Shown here one piece after another: positions 21,751 through 34,136 of a stretch of DNA of 64,000 nt. Source of the stretch: Cyclaneusma minus (Eukaryota; Ascomycota; Leotiomycetes; Marthamycetales; Marthamycetaceae). The number at the start of each line of letters is the position of its first letter. The first letter of the stretch is position 1. The translations under genes and the position numbers were made by a program. The notes beneath the pieces were generated by a model. The model ran no database searches. It was not told where the DNA came from and worked only from the letters and a program-made list of their open reading frames with translations. Location of the stretch: contig JAKZHN010000021.1 of NCBI GenBank assembly GCA_037179335.1, positions 248,001 through 312,000 on the forward strand, given 5' to 3'.

Positions 21751-23704
21751 TCTGTTGGGAATTCGTCCGTTCCCCCCTTTCCCCCACGTCAAGCTTTTCC
21801 AAAAACTCCAAAACCAACTCCCCAACCTTCTCCGGCTGCTCCTGCTGCACCCAATGTCCCGCCCCCTCAACAACCCTAGTACCCCTGAAATCCAGACATA
21901 CTTCCCCCATCTTCTCCACAACTCCCGGCTCCTGGAACATCCCCCAATCCTTGTCTCCCGAGACAAACAGAGCCGGCACTTCTAATTTCCTGCCTGCAAA
22001 GATATCCAAGTCTTTTTGACGCGAAGAATCCGTCATTACTACATACCACTGCAGTCCGCCCCTCCAGCCCGTCCGCGCCCATTCTCGCGCATAAACGCCC
22101 AGTTCATGATCCGATAGCCACGGCATATCAGCAATCCCCACCTCGTCATGGTCAAGATGATCAAACCATTCTTTCCTGCCCAGACGCCTTGCCTCGGCAC
22201 TGCCTTGAACGAGCATTTTGCAGTTCTCGACAATGCTCTTTCCAGCCAACATGACATAGTACCAAGGCATTTTCGCAAGTTCCTCGGCATTCCAGGCCTG
22301 CAATGCATGCGTCTTGTTGCCAGGCCAGTCACCAGACTTGAGGTAGAAGTAGTGGCGCAGAAAGGTTTGCGTAGAGGGAAGGCTGAGATTGTCGAGGTCG
22401 GGGGCAGCGCGCGAAGGTGACTGTGATGCGTAGTACCATTTGTAGTGTTCGCGGGGTGGGCTGAGGGCGAGGAGGTTGTCGTGGATAGTGGGTTCTTTGG
22501 GACTTTCTTGGGGTTTGGATTGGAGTTTGGGAGAGCCTTTAAAGGGGTGGGACATCAGGATCACACTTTCATTATGCGTGTTAGCTTTTTCTTGCCATGG
22601 CGGGGACGCGGGGTGAAGGAGCTTGGAGATTGGAGAGGGAAGAAGTTGCAAAGTGGTTGAGATGTAGAGAGGTGGGTCCCCCTGAGCAAATTTGGGGCCC
22701 GGCAGGGCTAGGAAGAGTGTGATCAAGCCAGTCAAGGGCTGTGGGAAAGAACACAAAGTATGTCAATTTGGCAACTTCAAGTTTAAGTTCCAAGTTTAAG
22801 TTCAAGCGCGACGCGACTTCAACTTCAACTTGATACCTTGAGCTTGGGAGCTTCAAATGTAACTGCCAATTCAAGCACAACTTCAACTTGGCAGATTCAA
22901 GTTTGGACTCAAGCGCAACTTCAACTTGAACTTAGCAGCTTCGACCTAAAATCCAAGCGCAGCTTCAAGTTTAATCAAGCGCAACTTCAAATTGACAACT
23001 TCAGCTTGGCAGCTTCAGCTTTGGACCTTCAAGCTCTAGTGCAGCCTCAACTTCATTTTCAAGCGACAAACAAACTCGAACTCAAAAAATTGCACCCAGG
23101 AGAACCCAAACGCCTGGCCAGGTCGAAGGCTCGAAGCATACCGTAGCATCGTCAATTCACAGCGGAGACTTCCCCCCTGCGCAAAAGGGGGTAATGTTCA
23201 AATCTGGTCGAGGACGATCTGACAGTGGAAATGAAGACCGTTTTACCTTTTGAAGAAGTCCGGCCTCATCAGGGCACACGAACTGGCGCCCACAGCGCCA
23301 AAATCATGTCCAACAACGCAGTGGACTTCTTGATAGCCTAAAGCATCCACCAAAACCATAGCATCTGTGACATTATTCGTCAAGGAGAAGGTTGATTCGT
23401 CCACCTTGCCTTTGGAGACGTTGGCGTCTTCTCGCCAGCCTGAAGTTCGTCCGTAACCTCGTTGGTCATAGGCAACGACAAAATAGCCGGCTTGAGCGAG
23501 AGCGGGCATCATTTTCCGCCATGAATAGGCGAGTTCGGGAAAGCCGTGGATGAGAAGCAGAAGAGGTGCTTGGCTGCCTGAAGAGGTGGTGGATTGGCCG
23601 CATTGAAGGGTGTGGTATGACAGATCGGGGGTGATGATCTGTTTCGAGTGGATAGAAGGATCTAAGGGAATAGGGTCCGACTTTGAAGGATTTCCGTCGC
23701 TCAT
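21731..23704 (-). CDS. Alpha/beta hydrolase of the epoxide hydrolase type
   Basis: Two exons, 23247-23704 and 21731-22565, give 430 residues. The ATG at 23704 is the first true ATG in the frame. The 681-bp intron begins GTAAAA. It ends at CATAATGAAAG after a GCTAAC branch site, joining RPDFFK to SVILMSHPF. Motifs are LLLIHGFPELAYSW (oxyanion loop HGFP at about 53-56), YDQRGYGRTSGW, and VVGHDFGAVGA with the nucleophile Asp134. The acid is in FVSGDKDWGMF and the base His in GAGHWVQQEQPEKV. An Asp nucleophile with this cap pattern is typical of soluble epoxide hydrolases and haloalkane dehalogenases. Epoxide hydrolysis is the more likely reaction. The substrate is unknown. Confidence 0.88.
22750..23060. 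repeat. Tandem CAAGTTGAAG-type repeats inside the hydrolase intron
   Basis: On the plus strand the intron has many variants of CGCAACTTCAACTTGGCAGC, AGCTTCAAGTTTGGAC and TCAAGCGCAACTTCAA, with an irregular period of about 45-50 bp. The array covers about half the 681-bp intron, which is several times the usual length here. Confidence 0.75.
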
Positions 23705-24206
23705 GATGGATTGCTTGGTGTACACTGTGCTTGCAGCTGGTGCCAGAAGTCTAGAAGATTGGATCCTGGAGATAGTGGTCAGAGATGGGTTGAACAGGAT
23801 GGGTACCCTATATGACTAACACGGTAGTATGCCTCGCCGATGACATCACCATGTGCGTTTGAATGGTCAAATTGCCTACATGTAGACGCTTTTTTCGAGG
23901 GGCTTGCCAAAAAGTTCCAGGTAACAACTATTAAAAAAGCAAATCATACGGAAACTTCTCAGGTCCTCAAGTTGTACTGTTGTTTGAACGTTATCAAGTT
24001 AGTTGGATTTTTTCAAATCTTGGACGATGTGATAACGTATTCCGGCTGCCCTCGCGTGTTTGCTTCCTCGACGATGCAAACACTTGGCACTCATATGCTT
24101 ACTTTGTCTTGATTCGAATAGTAAGATCATGCAATGGATTCATTCATATACAGACCGCTCACATCAACGCCCGCCCAAGACATTACGCCACATTCTCAAC
24201 CGCAAC
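23705..24206. other. Intergenic region upstream of the hydrolase, no gene
   Basis: This is the hydrolase promoter and the 3' flank of the Pex22-like gene. I see no supported coding frame and no recognisable site. Confidence 0.5.
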
Positions 24207-25553
24207 CTACTCCCTCCCCTCCACCCTCCTCGTCCAATCATCACCAATCCTCAGTCCCTCAACAACCACAACTCCTCTACCCAGCCCAACACGATCTTCC
24301 TTCTCCCACCACATCTCCCCCTTCTCCTTCTGCACATGCTCCGCCTCCGACTCACTACTATCAGCCAAGCCCCCATGCCCACTCTCAGCCCCAACAACTA
24401 ACACAACATCGTGGCGTAGCCAAGTCTGTAATGAACGGAGTGTGGAGCCGTCGGTGCCGGCTAGTGATTCTTGCAGATAGACAATTTCGGGGGAGAGGTG
24501 GCGGAGCATGTGTGTGTAGCCTGTGGGGGTTGTGAAGGGGAGGATCATGGTTTCTTTTTCGGTGATGAGTTGGGCTTCGGAATAGAGGGCGCTGAAAGAT
24601 GGAGAAGGGGAGTCTGAGGAGGAAGGAAGGGGTAGTTCGGTTGATGCCTCGGCTGGTGCAGAGGCTGATCCTGAGGCTTCGAGGGTGGGGGTGTAGGTTT
24701 GGTCGTGGCCGATGTTGGAGAATGAGGAGCTGAGGGATCCGGGGGGACGAGCCGAGTCGGTGGAGCTGGAGAGGGGGTGGGAGGGGAGATTGGGGGCATA
24801 GATGAGGATGAAGAGGCGGGTTGTGGAGAAGTTGATGTGACGGGGGAGGTGGGAGAGGATGGACTGTTGTTGGAGAATGGTATTAGAATCACACATCTAC
24901 AGCAAAAGTTATAGGGGTTCACTCACAGCATGTTCGTGCAAGATATCATCTGAATCGTCTAAACCGCCCATGTTGGTATCCGCCGATACCACAACCGCGA
25001 CCGTCTTCCTCCGGCCCTGTGGTTTCTCCCTCGTGGAAGAAGCGCCCCCCGCGACCTGTCTCAAGCGCTCCTCCTCAGACCACGCCTCGTGATCCCGGAA
25101 TGCCTCCTTATCCTCCTCGCGAATCGAGGCCAGCGCGCTTCCAACCACAGCTCCCGCAGCTCCGACACCCGCTACAACAGCCCTCCCAGCCGAATCAAAC
25201 AGCTGCTGTGGGCTCGGCGTACGCCTCAAAGCGCCCGACATACGTGCCATATAACTTGACGATTCTTCCTGCGTCTGTGACTGTGTCTGGGATTGTGTGG
25301 TGCCGTATCCCGCTTCGCCAGTCCGTAGCTCTCCTGTGCCATATTCCGGCGGGGCGGTGCGAATGCTTCCATCGTGCTCGGGAGGCCGGTCGTAGGTGGC
25401 ATCGTCACCCTCGTCGTCGTCATCCCGCCGCTCACTCCATATCCATGCGCCGATGCCAATAGCGGCGACTGTTACAGTCACTGCCAGTGGAATCCAGTAG
25501 CCTAGAGCGCCTCGGCGGCGGGCTCTTGCGGGCGACTGGCGATCGTATGACAT
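24207..25553 (-). CDS. PEX22: Peroxin 22-like peroxisomal membrane protein
   Basis: Two exons, 24927-25553 and 24207-24863, give 427 residues. The intron begins GTGAGT and ends CTCCAACAACAG, phase 0. After a short basic start (PARARRRGALGYW), residues 19-40 form one membrane helix (WIPLAVTVTVAAIGIGAWIW), then an acidic and Gln/Thr-rich linker. The soluble domain begins at about 190 with KTVAVVVSADTN, DILHEHASILSHLPR, and FSTTRLFILIYAPNL. It ends with EAQLITEKETMILPFTTPTG, YTHMLRHLSPEIVYLQESL and LQTWLRHDVVLVVG. This Rossmann-like layout is that of the fungal Pex22-like family. Pex22 anchors the ubiquitin-conjugating enzyme Pex4 to peroxisomes for Pex5 recycling. Family assignment is from memory of the pattern. 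Confidence 0.72.
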
Positions 25554-26044
25554 TTAGAAGGTCCGGGGAGTCTGCATCGTATTCGTTCTGATAAAATTCG
25601 TACTTGAGACGACACCAAAGACAAGGGTTCGAGAATTTGGAGGTGAAGATGATCCAGCAACATGCCAACATTGAAGCTCTCCCGAGCTATGTTGATGCTT
25701 GATCGCTGGTTGGCCCAGCCACCCGCCAAGCCACAAGCCTCGGCTCCACTCATGTTCCCCCACTGTTTGTGCGACCACTTAGCCTCATCACGTGCCGCGT
25801 TTCTTTCGCATCAAATTTTGGCGCGAGAAACGTGTGACTCTGCGCTGCGACCATTAAACGCGAACACCACAACTCTGGACGACCTTATTTTCGTGACAAA
25901 TTTCCCACCTGCGCAAGACCCGCATAGCCTGCTCCAAATTTCAGAGTCTCAGCTACAACAACAGACGCTTCCCACCACATTACCGTTCTCTCACAAAATC
26001 CACCATAATCATCGTGCTGAGTCCGACGTCCAGCCCTGTGCACT
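25554..26044. promoter_or_regulatory. Divergent promoter of the Pex22-like and eIF2B gamma genes
   Basis: 491 bp between the two start codons. The centre carries CATCACGTGCCGCG at about 25785, including a CACGTG E-box. I see no clear TATA box. Confidence 0.45.
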
Positions 26045-28119
26045 ATGCCTCACGCTCTATCCATGCCGGCCCCAGGCCTGCAGGCCGTGATTCTCTGCGG
26101 CCCCGGTTCTTCGTTTCCCACCTTCACGGCCAGTCCGGATGAGTTCCCAAAGGCGCTTATTCCCATCGCCAACAGGCCTATGGTCTGGTATCCTCTGGAG
26201 TTCTGCTACAGAATGGGAGTCACCAGTATGTTGGAAAACAATCTCTTTGCTATCTAAAGGTGGAATTTACAAAATGACCACATCACTTCTTATTGCTCGG
26301 ATTCATAACAAGCAAAAGGCGTCGTTCTTCCTGTTGATATATGAAATCAACCTACTTCTGGGATCTGGTTGGTCTTCTCGACATGTATCAGACAACCCAG
26401 GATGTCAACATCATACTATCCCCGTCTCTTTGGCAAAATTCCTTCCTTCTCCTTCACGTTCCACAATCTATGGTCAATATTCATTTAGTCAATCAAAGTT
26501 GGACTAACTCTTCACAGACATTACCTTGATTGCACCACCTTCATCCGCCCCCGCCATCAACGCCGCATTGAACACCAACCCCCACCTGACCGCCCTACCA
26601 TCGCCGAAGCCTGATCTCCTATCACCAGCAGACCTCGAGCAGACCACGGGTACAGCACAGATCTTCCGTCTTCCAGAGGTACGGAAACTGGTCAAGGGCG
26701 ATTTCATCGTCCTGCCATGTGACCTGGTCTGTGAGATGGGTGGCGAGAGACTCCTTGAAGCGTGGGTGGTCAAGGAGACTGGCATGGGCGGTACCGTGGG
26801 GGACGGCTCTGAAACCTTCGAGTCGAAACTGACCGCTGGCCATGAGCGGGCAGCAAGCCACAGACCCGGACTGGGCGTGTGGTACCCGGTCATGGGGGAG
26901 AATAAGGTCAAGGGCGAGGAGAGGGACTTCATTGGTACCGCGCCTCTGGAGCAAACCCATGTGCTGCCGCCAAAGAAATCGTTGTTGCCTGCCATCTCGG
27001 AGTTGGTCTATTCGATGCCGATGGACTCGCTCAATGACATGGTGGAGGAGAAGGGTTTCGGCATTCGTCATAGTCTGATTCGCGCACACCCACGACTGAG
27101 GATGTCGAGTTCGCACAGAGACGCGCACTTGTACATCTTCCCTGCCTGGGTGATGGACATGATCAACGCCAACGAGCACATGGACAACCTAAGCGAGGAT
27201 GTCCTAGGTTGGTGGGCCAAAGCCGGATGGCAAGCCGGACTGGGCGAGAAGCTACAGCTCGACAAGATACTGGCGCCTAGCAATGACAACGACGGTGCCG
27301 ATTCTCCAACTACAGACTACACAGCCGACAGCGACGTCAACATCAGCAATCTGACGTCGACGGCAACGTCAGATCTGACCGCCACCTCCACGGCCCTACC
27401 TTCGAAGTTCCTCCCCACCCAGAGCAAAAGCCTCGTCATACCCCCCATGCTCGCCTACCTGCACCCTTCTCCTTCGCCCGCACCCACCCCCTTCATCTGC
27501 CGCGTCGACACGTCCCCCCTCCTCCTCTCCGTCTCCCTCGCCCTCGCCAAGCTCGACAGCATTGAAGCCCTCGGCCGCACCGCCCCATCCCCGCTCGCGC
27601 ACGCCTACAAAATCGCGCATCCCGCCGGCGTAGCAGCCAAATGCACCGTGACGCGCCCCGACTGCTTGCTTGCCGAAAACGTCACTGTGGAAGAAAAGTG
27701 TGCGATCAAAGAGTGCGTTATTGGTGCTAATTGTCAGATCAGGCAGGGAGCGAAACTTACGAGATGTGTGCTGATGGATGGCGTCATTGTGGGCAAGGGG
27801 GTGAAGCTTACGGGATGCATTTTGGGGAGGAGGTGTGAGGTAGGTGAGGAGAGTGTGTTGCAGGATTGTGAGGCGCAGGACAATATGCTCATTGAGCCGA
27901 GGAGTATGTTTTTTTCTGCTTTTCTGTTCTATTCTACCCCTTTTGGAGCGCTGTGTGATGCTTGGAGAGAAGGAGACGCTAACCTGATTTCTGCGTACAG
28001 CGGAGGCGAAGAACGAGAAGTTCATGAGCTCCAAGGGTCTCGAAGCCAGCGAGCAAGAATTCGAGGACGCATTTGCAGATGAGGGTCTCGAGGATGACGA
28101 ATCCGCACTCGTTGATTAG
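26045..28119 (+). CDS. GCD1: Translation initiation factor eIF2B subunit gamma
   Basis: Three exons (26045-26225, 26518-27903, 28001-28119) give 561 residues. Intron 1 is 292 bp with branch GACTAACTC before TTCACAG. Intron 2 ends TGCGTACAG. The N-terminus is a nucleotidyltransferase-like fold: LQAVILCGPGSSFPTFT, EFPKALIPIANRPMVWYPLE, TGTAQIFRLPEVRKLVKGDF, IVLPCDLVCEMGG. The C-terminus has left-handed beta-helix hexapeptide repeats (AENVTVEEKCAIKECVIG, RQGAKLTRCVLMDG, VGKGVKLTGCILG). The acidic tail includes EAKNEKFMSSKGLEASEQE. This order and the tail identify the gamma subunit of the eIF2B guanine-exchange complex, which reloads eIF2 with GTP in the cytosol and mediates translational control under stress. 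The domain between residues 270 and 350 is longer and low in complexity. Confidence 0.92.
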
Positions 28120-31100
28120 CTGGAATCTCGTCGTCGTCAAGCAACTGAGACTCCCACATCGCGGGCCCCCACTCTGTTGGGATTCTTCAATTCTGGGGAT
28201 TCTTCATTCGGTTGAAGCATGTATGCAAGAACCTCAAAAAGGGTCTGCCCGCTTGTTTGGACCACTTATGTATTGCCGACTCCGGCCTTCCTGTGGGGCC
28301 CTTGCTGTGGGGTTCGTCCCCGCGTATCGTCCCATCGCATGACCCCTCCCGAAAATACCCTCCAGGGCACGATCCCGGTGCTTCGTTCATGCACCGGGAA
28401 GGCGAACCCCAGTCTTCCGACCCAAAAGCCCGGTACGCAGGCGGAGAATATTGAGGAAATCAATAATCTGTATCACCCAGAGTGAGCTCATGGCAATGTA
28501 CTCGCTCGGTGTACCTTCCGCAATTGAAAAAGCTTGTTGAGAAATGTTGTGAAAGGGGCGGGCTTGCTTGCAGCACGAGGGAACATTGGGATGGATCAGC
28601 TATCCGCGAAGACTGATAGATTTATCAGATACATCCTCGGTTTCTATCAAGTATCAACTGTGAAATGTCGTCTGAGAGGCGTTTTTTCTGAGATGATACG
28701 GAGATATCACAGAAGATAGGGCTCAGCAGATTTGCTGGTGACATGGCGTCGTAAACTCACTCCCCTTGGCCCACCCTACCGCTTAACATCTCCCTTTCCC
28801 CCACCCCCCGGTTCTCTAGTACCAACGCAGTAACCCTCACCTGCAAGGTACGCGCCCGAGGTAGCTGTTCTTGCAGAACGGTAGGTAGCTACGGAGCATT
28901 TCCTGCAGATGGGATGATAGCCAGGAAACCGGATGGAGTGCCGTGATTGTTATATGTCAGCTTTCCTGTTTGTCCTGCATTTCTGCAAGCTCTGGGTGGG
29001 CGAGAACCCAGAACGTGCTGCGTGCGCATATGCAAAAAGCGAATACAACGTTTGACCCCGCTCTCCCCATGGCGGCCGGGAAAAGTATTTACCTGAACTG
29101 ACTTTGTAGAAAGTAAAAGTACCTACTACAAAAGCCTTGTAATTCGACGGGAAGGAGATCCGGCGCTGGAGAGGAGCTTTGTTGTCAAACTGGAAATTGG
29201 CCGGCTTTGTTGATGACTCGCGAGTTTGTGGGTGGGGAAATGATTTCCTTGTAGAATTTCCGAACGCACCTGGCAAGCTGGTTGAAAACCTACCTTACCT
29301 ACCTTAGGCACTAAGAGCTCTTCTTTATGATATTGAAGGTCCCGATATGAGCGTGAAGACTGGGTTCAATGAATATGCCATGAGCAGTAGGTAGTGGTGA
29401 AAGCCCAGACAACAAAAGAATGCAATATAGCATGCGTGGGGGCCGTAAATCGATAATGATTGACATAGCGGAGGGCGGATCCTTCAAGTTGGCAGCCGTC
29501 ATGCATGGTGCAGATGCGGGGTGGCCGACTGGCCGAAGCCATGCATGGAGGCGTAGTATGTTGAGACTTGAGAAGCGCCGGTTACGGCGGAACTTCAGGG
29601 ACTTTGGGATTTCGAAGTCGAAGAGATCCACACTTCGGACGAGGCCGACGGGCTCTTGGTGTTGTGTGGCTGATTTGCTGTAGAGCATGCAGGCAATACT
29701 CTTTTGGAGCCTTGGTATCTTGGGGTCGTCGGCGGGGTCGTCCGACAGTTCCTGAGAACTGTACGCAGTTAGTGTTATGACGTGTAGAATGCGTGCCGAG
29801 CGAAAAGAGTGCCTGCACGGAATTTGGGGAAAGGATTTGCACAAATATGACGGAGCGGTGAAACCGTGAAACTAGGCGGGTGTTGTGACGTGTAGAGTTT
29901 TGATTAGAGCGCTGGAGTGATACATGTAGTAGATAAACGAGAAACATTTGCACAATATGGAAATTTGATCTGAGGAAATGATTCAATGTTCTGCCACTTT
30001 TTGCGTGTTGCAATTCCATGAATATGCCCATGCTCATGCTGTGCTTTTGACCCTTTTCCTTCCAAACAGCCCGCCCTTATAATCGAAAAGTACATGTATA
30101 TGTCCAGCAAAATTATAGAAATATACGGGAAGCCCTGTCCAGACAGATGTGACGCTAGTAGTGCGGCAATAGCGACCGGAAAATCGTAATAGAGTGATGG
30201 CCCAAGCCGCCGAGAATTGTCACGGAGGTCTTTGCGTGTGGCGTATTAAGTGTTGGCAGAGATGCAGTCCGTCAAGAAGAGCTTCATGTATGGCGTATTA
30301 GGTGTCGGGAGAGATGCCGTGAAATCCTCCGATAAATCGAACATCAAGGGAAGAAAGGGGGGACACAGAGCAGTCGTGCCCTTTTCGTTTTCCGTTTCTC
30401 GGTGAGAGTAGAAAGGTGGGGAGGCACAGAAGTTCAGCCTCATACAGCGGTGGATCGTTCGACGCTAGCGAGGACTCGGGACTGCGTGGTGACTCGATAC
30501 TTGGCACTACAAAGAGATATGAGCACTCTGCACTATCCTTCGACCGAATATCTGAACTCACAATACTAGTCGATATCCATCTCACCATCTAACACCGCAG
30601 AGAGTCACTTGCGTCAAGGGCAGCAGTCGCAGACTCCAGCCGAAACTTCCTCTGTAGCCACTGGGGTACCTCCATATTCGAGACAGTTGCCACCGTATTT
30701 ACTAGGACTTGAGCATCTTTTAAAGACAACGTGCTGCACCCTTCGGAACCTGCAACCCCAGAAAAAGGTATAGATATAGTGACACATGATGCTTCATGAA
30801 GACGATAGCCCTATGACAAAGTTCGGGGCAGCGAGCGAACAAGATACGACCCTGAAAGATCGGTGTGTTCAAAAGAGCAGAAGGAAAAGGTTTTGAGACA
30901 GAACGTCTTAGAATGTGGACGGTCGAGTCTGCATTGAAGATGGAAGCTTTATAGTGAAGGCGTTTCTTCCAGTTTCTCAAACTGTAAACAACTTACTCAT
31001 GGCTAACACGGAATATAGAGTAGCATTGCATGTTGAAGAAGCTTGCATAGCAGGTAGTGAAGAATCGATGACTGGATTTTCCACCCATCATGGTCTGAGC

Positions 31101-34100
31101 AAGAAGCTACCCCTGACTGAAAGGTGCTTTTCATCTGTAGTAGGGCTGCCGACGGAGCTGAGAATGGAAGGAGTAAGGAGGAGCATATGCATCGTGAAAG
31201 CTCGATCCGGAAATTCGGACAATCCAACAGATGGAGAAGACAACATGACGCAAAAAGCAGGATGTGGAGAGAAGATTCGTAAATATTTTCCAATGAAAAC
31301 CCTAGCAGCTCGCATAGGATGCATTCAGATGGAGGCTTCTCTTCGCGGAAGCAGGAAGGCTGCCCGTCTGCGAATCAAAGGCCTTGTCATGTGGGCCCGG
31401 GACCCCTTAGACAGTACAGCAGTACGATAGGGCGTGCCACCCTCAACGAACCGACTTGGCGTTGGTCTGAACATGGTAAGAAAAAGGGCGTAACGTGTTG
31501 AAGGCCGCAGTCGAGGTGATGACACGAGATCGAAGCATGTGCTCGCAGTCGCACGGAAGTTCGACAAAAAGAAAGCTCGCCACTACGGGGCACTGGCTCG
31601 GGCCGTTCACCGTTGACCGTTGTCTGAGTACTCGGTCACGTTCTCGTCAGCCTCAAGAGATTCTCAGAGTGGTCAGAGATCACCGAAGTCCAAGGGCCGA
31701 GACAGGCTCACAGGGAGGACTGTGGACATCCGGTACCAGCTACCTGGTTGCAAGTTCATCTGGTCTTCCCAAAGGGGCAAGCTAGTCGGAAGATACCGCG
31801 CGCCAGTGTGGGTGGGCTGTCTGTCCAAGGCTGGAGAAAGCTGGAGAAAGTCATCCGGAGCCAAGAGGCAGGTCGAGGCAGGTCGAGGAGAGAGATGGGC
31901 GAGTTCGCCGAGTTGAATGAGAGGGTGATGCAGATGCAGAGACCTGCGGGAGCGCACGGAAGAAAGTCGGAAAAGGCCACCAAAACCTAGTCCCAAAGCA
32001 GCTTAGAGTGCCGTTCTGTGCGACTGCGGGTCGTTGGGGGTCGGTGCGCAAAGCTTGGCCTGCTTATTCCCGGCGCACTTGGCCTCAAACGCTCGATCGA
32101 AGTTTCGACTCACGCCAATGGGAAAATCGCCATTATCGATATATCGTGGGCCATCTTGGTTGGCTGATCGAGGGCACTTATGTGCGTGCTTAGTGTGCCC
32201 GGGTCTGGTCCCTGGAGAGCTTCACCACCCCACATCCTCCGCCTCTCCTGAATATGAGGACCCAAGTGCCCACGGCCAGCTTCCAGCAAGAATGCCCTCC
32301 ATCCTCCTCCACGGCACGAATCGACGATTGTGTAGCCTGAGAACGCCAAACCGGCTCGACTCTGGATCCTGACGGCTGACAGCCACATCTTGCCCGCCAC
32401 CCAAGCCTTCACGCTGTCGTGCTTCCGAGCCGACGTTACTCTACAGCCCCTCTTCTGCTGTCCCACGCTCCACAAAGAGGCGCCGCATCCTCAATCTCAT
32501 CCTGCTTCGAAGCTCAACTTCACTTTCGCCTTCGCAAACTTGTGACCTCACGATCACGGGAGACGGTCCTAAGTCTCCGCTCTCTTGACTCTTCTGCACT
32601 TTTCAAACTGGCTGTTTGAGATGGCCAGACCAGTCTCGCCGTTGCTTCTTCTCTTTGCATATGTACGATGAGATCCCACTATTCCACTTGAGACCATGAC
32701 GTGCGATCTGTCACATCATTGGGGGTGGCTCAAAGTCATGCCACTGCCACGCTGCTCTTCGGAATGAAATGGGCGTGCTGGGTGGGTGGTGAAAGCCGAC
32801 CACCCTCTCTTCTCCCCCGAGGTCCTCCGAAGTCGGGCTGAGAAGAGGTCGGAGAAGAGAAGTGTCTCTTTCTCTGAACAATCTACCAGCGTCGAGGGGA
32901 TCTGCGGCCTGCATTCTTAGCCTCAAAAGTGACAGGCTTGGCGTGCATCAGGGCATAGACTGCCTCGAGCTCTGAGATTTGCTTGTGTTCACTTTGGAGC
33001 ATCTCGAGGCTCTAGTTCGTCAGTTTCAACGTCAACTCCCTTCAAGATCTGCCGCTTGACTCTCATTCTACCAATGGCGAAAAAGGGGTGCGGCACCAAG
33101 GCTGAGTACGGGATGTTGCCATCTTGATTTTCTTGTCGCTGGCAAAAGTTGCCTGCTTTCGATCGCTGATCAGACCTTCATTCCTCGAATGAATCTAGCA
33201 CTCCCATCTACGTCGATCCCGCCATTCCATTCGACAGCATTCTGTCTGGAATGAAAGTTAGACCCGACCAGGTCTACGCTGAACTTGCTTTTCAGGAGAT
33301 TTCGAGCGAAAAGCTTTGTGGGTACCAAGCCCTGCGGCAACCAAGCCGAGTGGCAAGCTACAATAAGGATTGTTCCTGACAGTGACAGCCAAAAGTCTAC
33401 CAGTTATCTGGGTGAGATCTATGCATCAAGCGTACGAGTGCCGAGAGGCAGCTGCAAGTCGCCCAAAGAAAGAGCCTTTTCGTGGTCTCAGTGAAATTAA
33501 GGCCCGTCAAGTGCAACAACATCTGAAGCAAGTCGATCATCCTAACTACCGATCCAATCTCAAGGCAATGTCTTTGGTCCCCGCATTTCGGTTTGCCTTT
33601 CCGGTCTCCAACCTGCCTGGACAATGCTGTTATCGATATCTGCTGGGCTGGAGAGGTGCCAATCCAGACCGCGAGTGCAAATATCTGGAACAAGGGGCCA
33701 ATAGACTTTCCTGCAAGGTACAGTGCGTTGATCTCATAACTTCGAAAGAGCCTAGTTCCTTGCTCTTTTCAGTCTTCAGGATACTCGAAAGGTATCTAGA
33801 TGGTGGCCGACGGCTATTCTTCCACATTTCTGCTATTGCATCGTGAAGCATCGACCCACTTGCAGGTACCACAGCTTCTCGTCTACTATGCCTAATTGCC
33901 TCAAGCTATTTTCCAGCTTGCATCTAGGATCATTGTTATATCGTACGGCCTTCCAACCTCCCCGAGAAGCTAATAGATCTTCTGTAAACTACTCATCCAA
34001 CATCAGTCTGTCGATCTTCTTCTCGTCTTAAGCATCTTGGAGACTGTCTCTTTTTCGCCTCGAGTGTTCTATCGAGAAGTCAGCAATCAGAGTCAGAAAC

Positions 34101-34136
34101 TTCCTCTACTTCCGTCCTTTTCTCGCTATTATCAGG
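28120..34136. other. Six-kilobase gene-poor region
   Basis: Many frames of 60-180 residues exist on both strands, but none shows a domain, consistent codon use, or linked splice sites. Small duplications are visible: GGCGTATTAAGTGTTGGCAG at about 30240 and a diverged copy about 53 bp downstream. A CTGGAGAAAG pair lies at about 31830, and a GAGGCAGGTC pair at about 31866. The last 1-2 kb before 34137 may be promoter and leader of the C2H2 regulator. Lineage-specific short genes or non-coding RNAs cannot be excluded. Confidence 0.55.

Noticed and set aside
29311..29844. 177-codon minus-strand frame
   Set aside because: Rich in Arg, Ser and Cys as in random translation. No motif and no linked exon.
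30915..31430. 171-codon plus-strand frame in the gene-poor region
   Set aside because: No domain, mixed composition, no codon bias like the real genes, and overlapping frames of similar length on the other strand.
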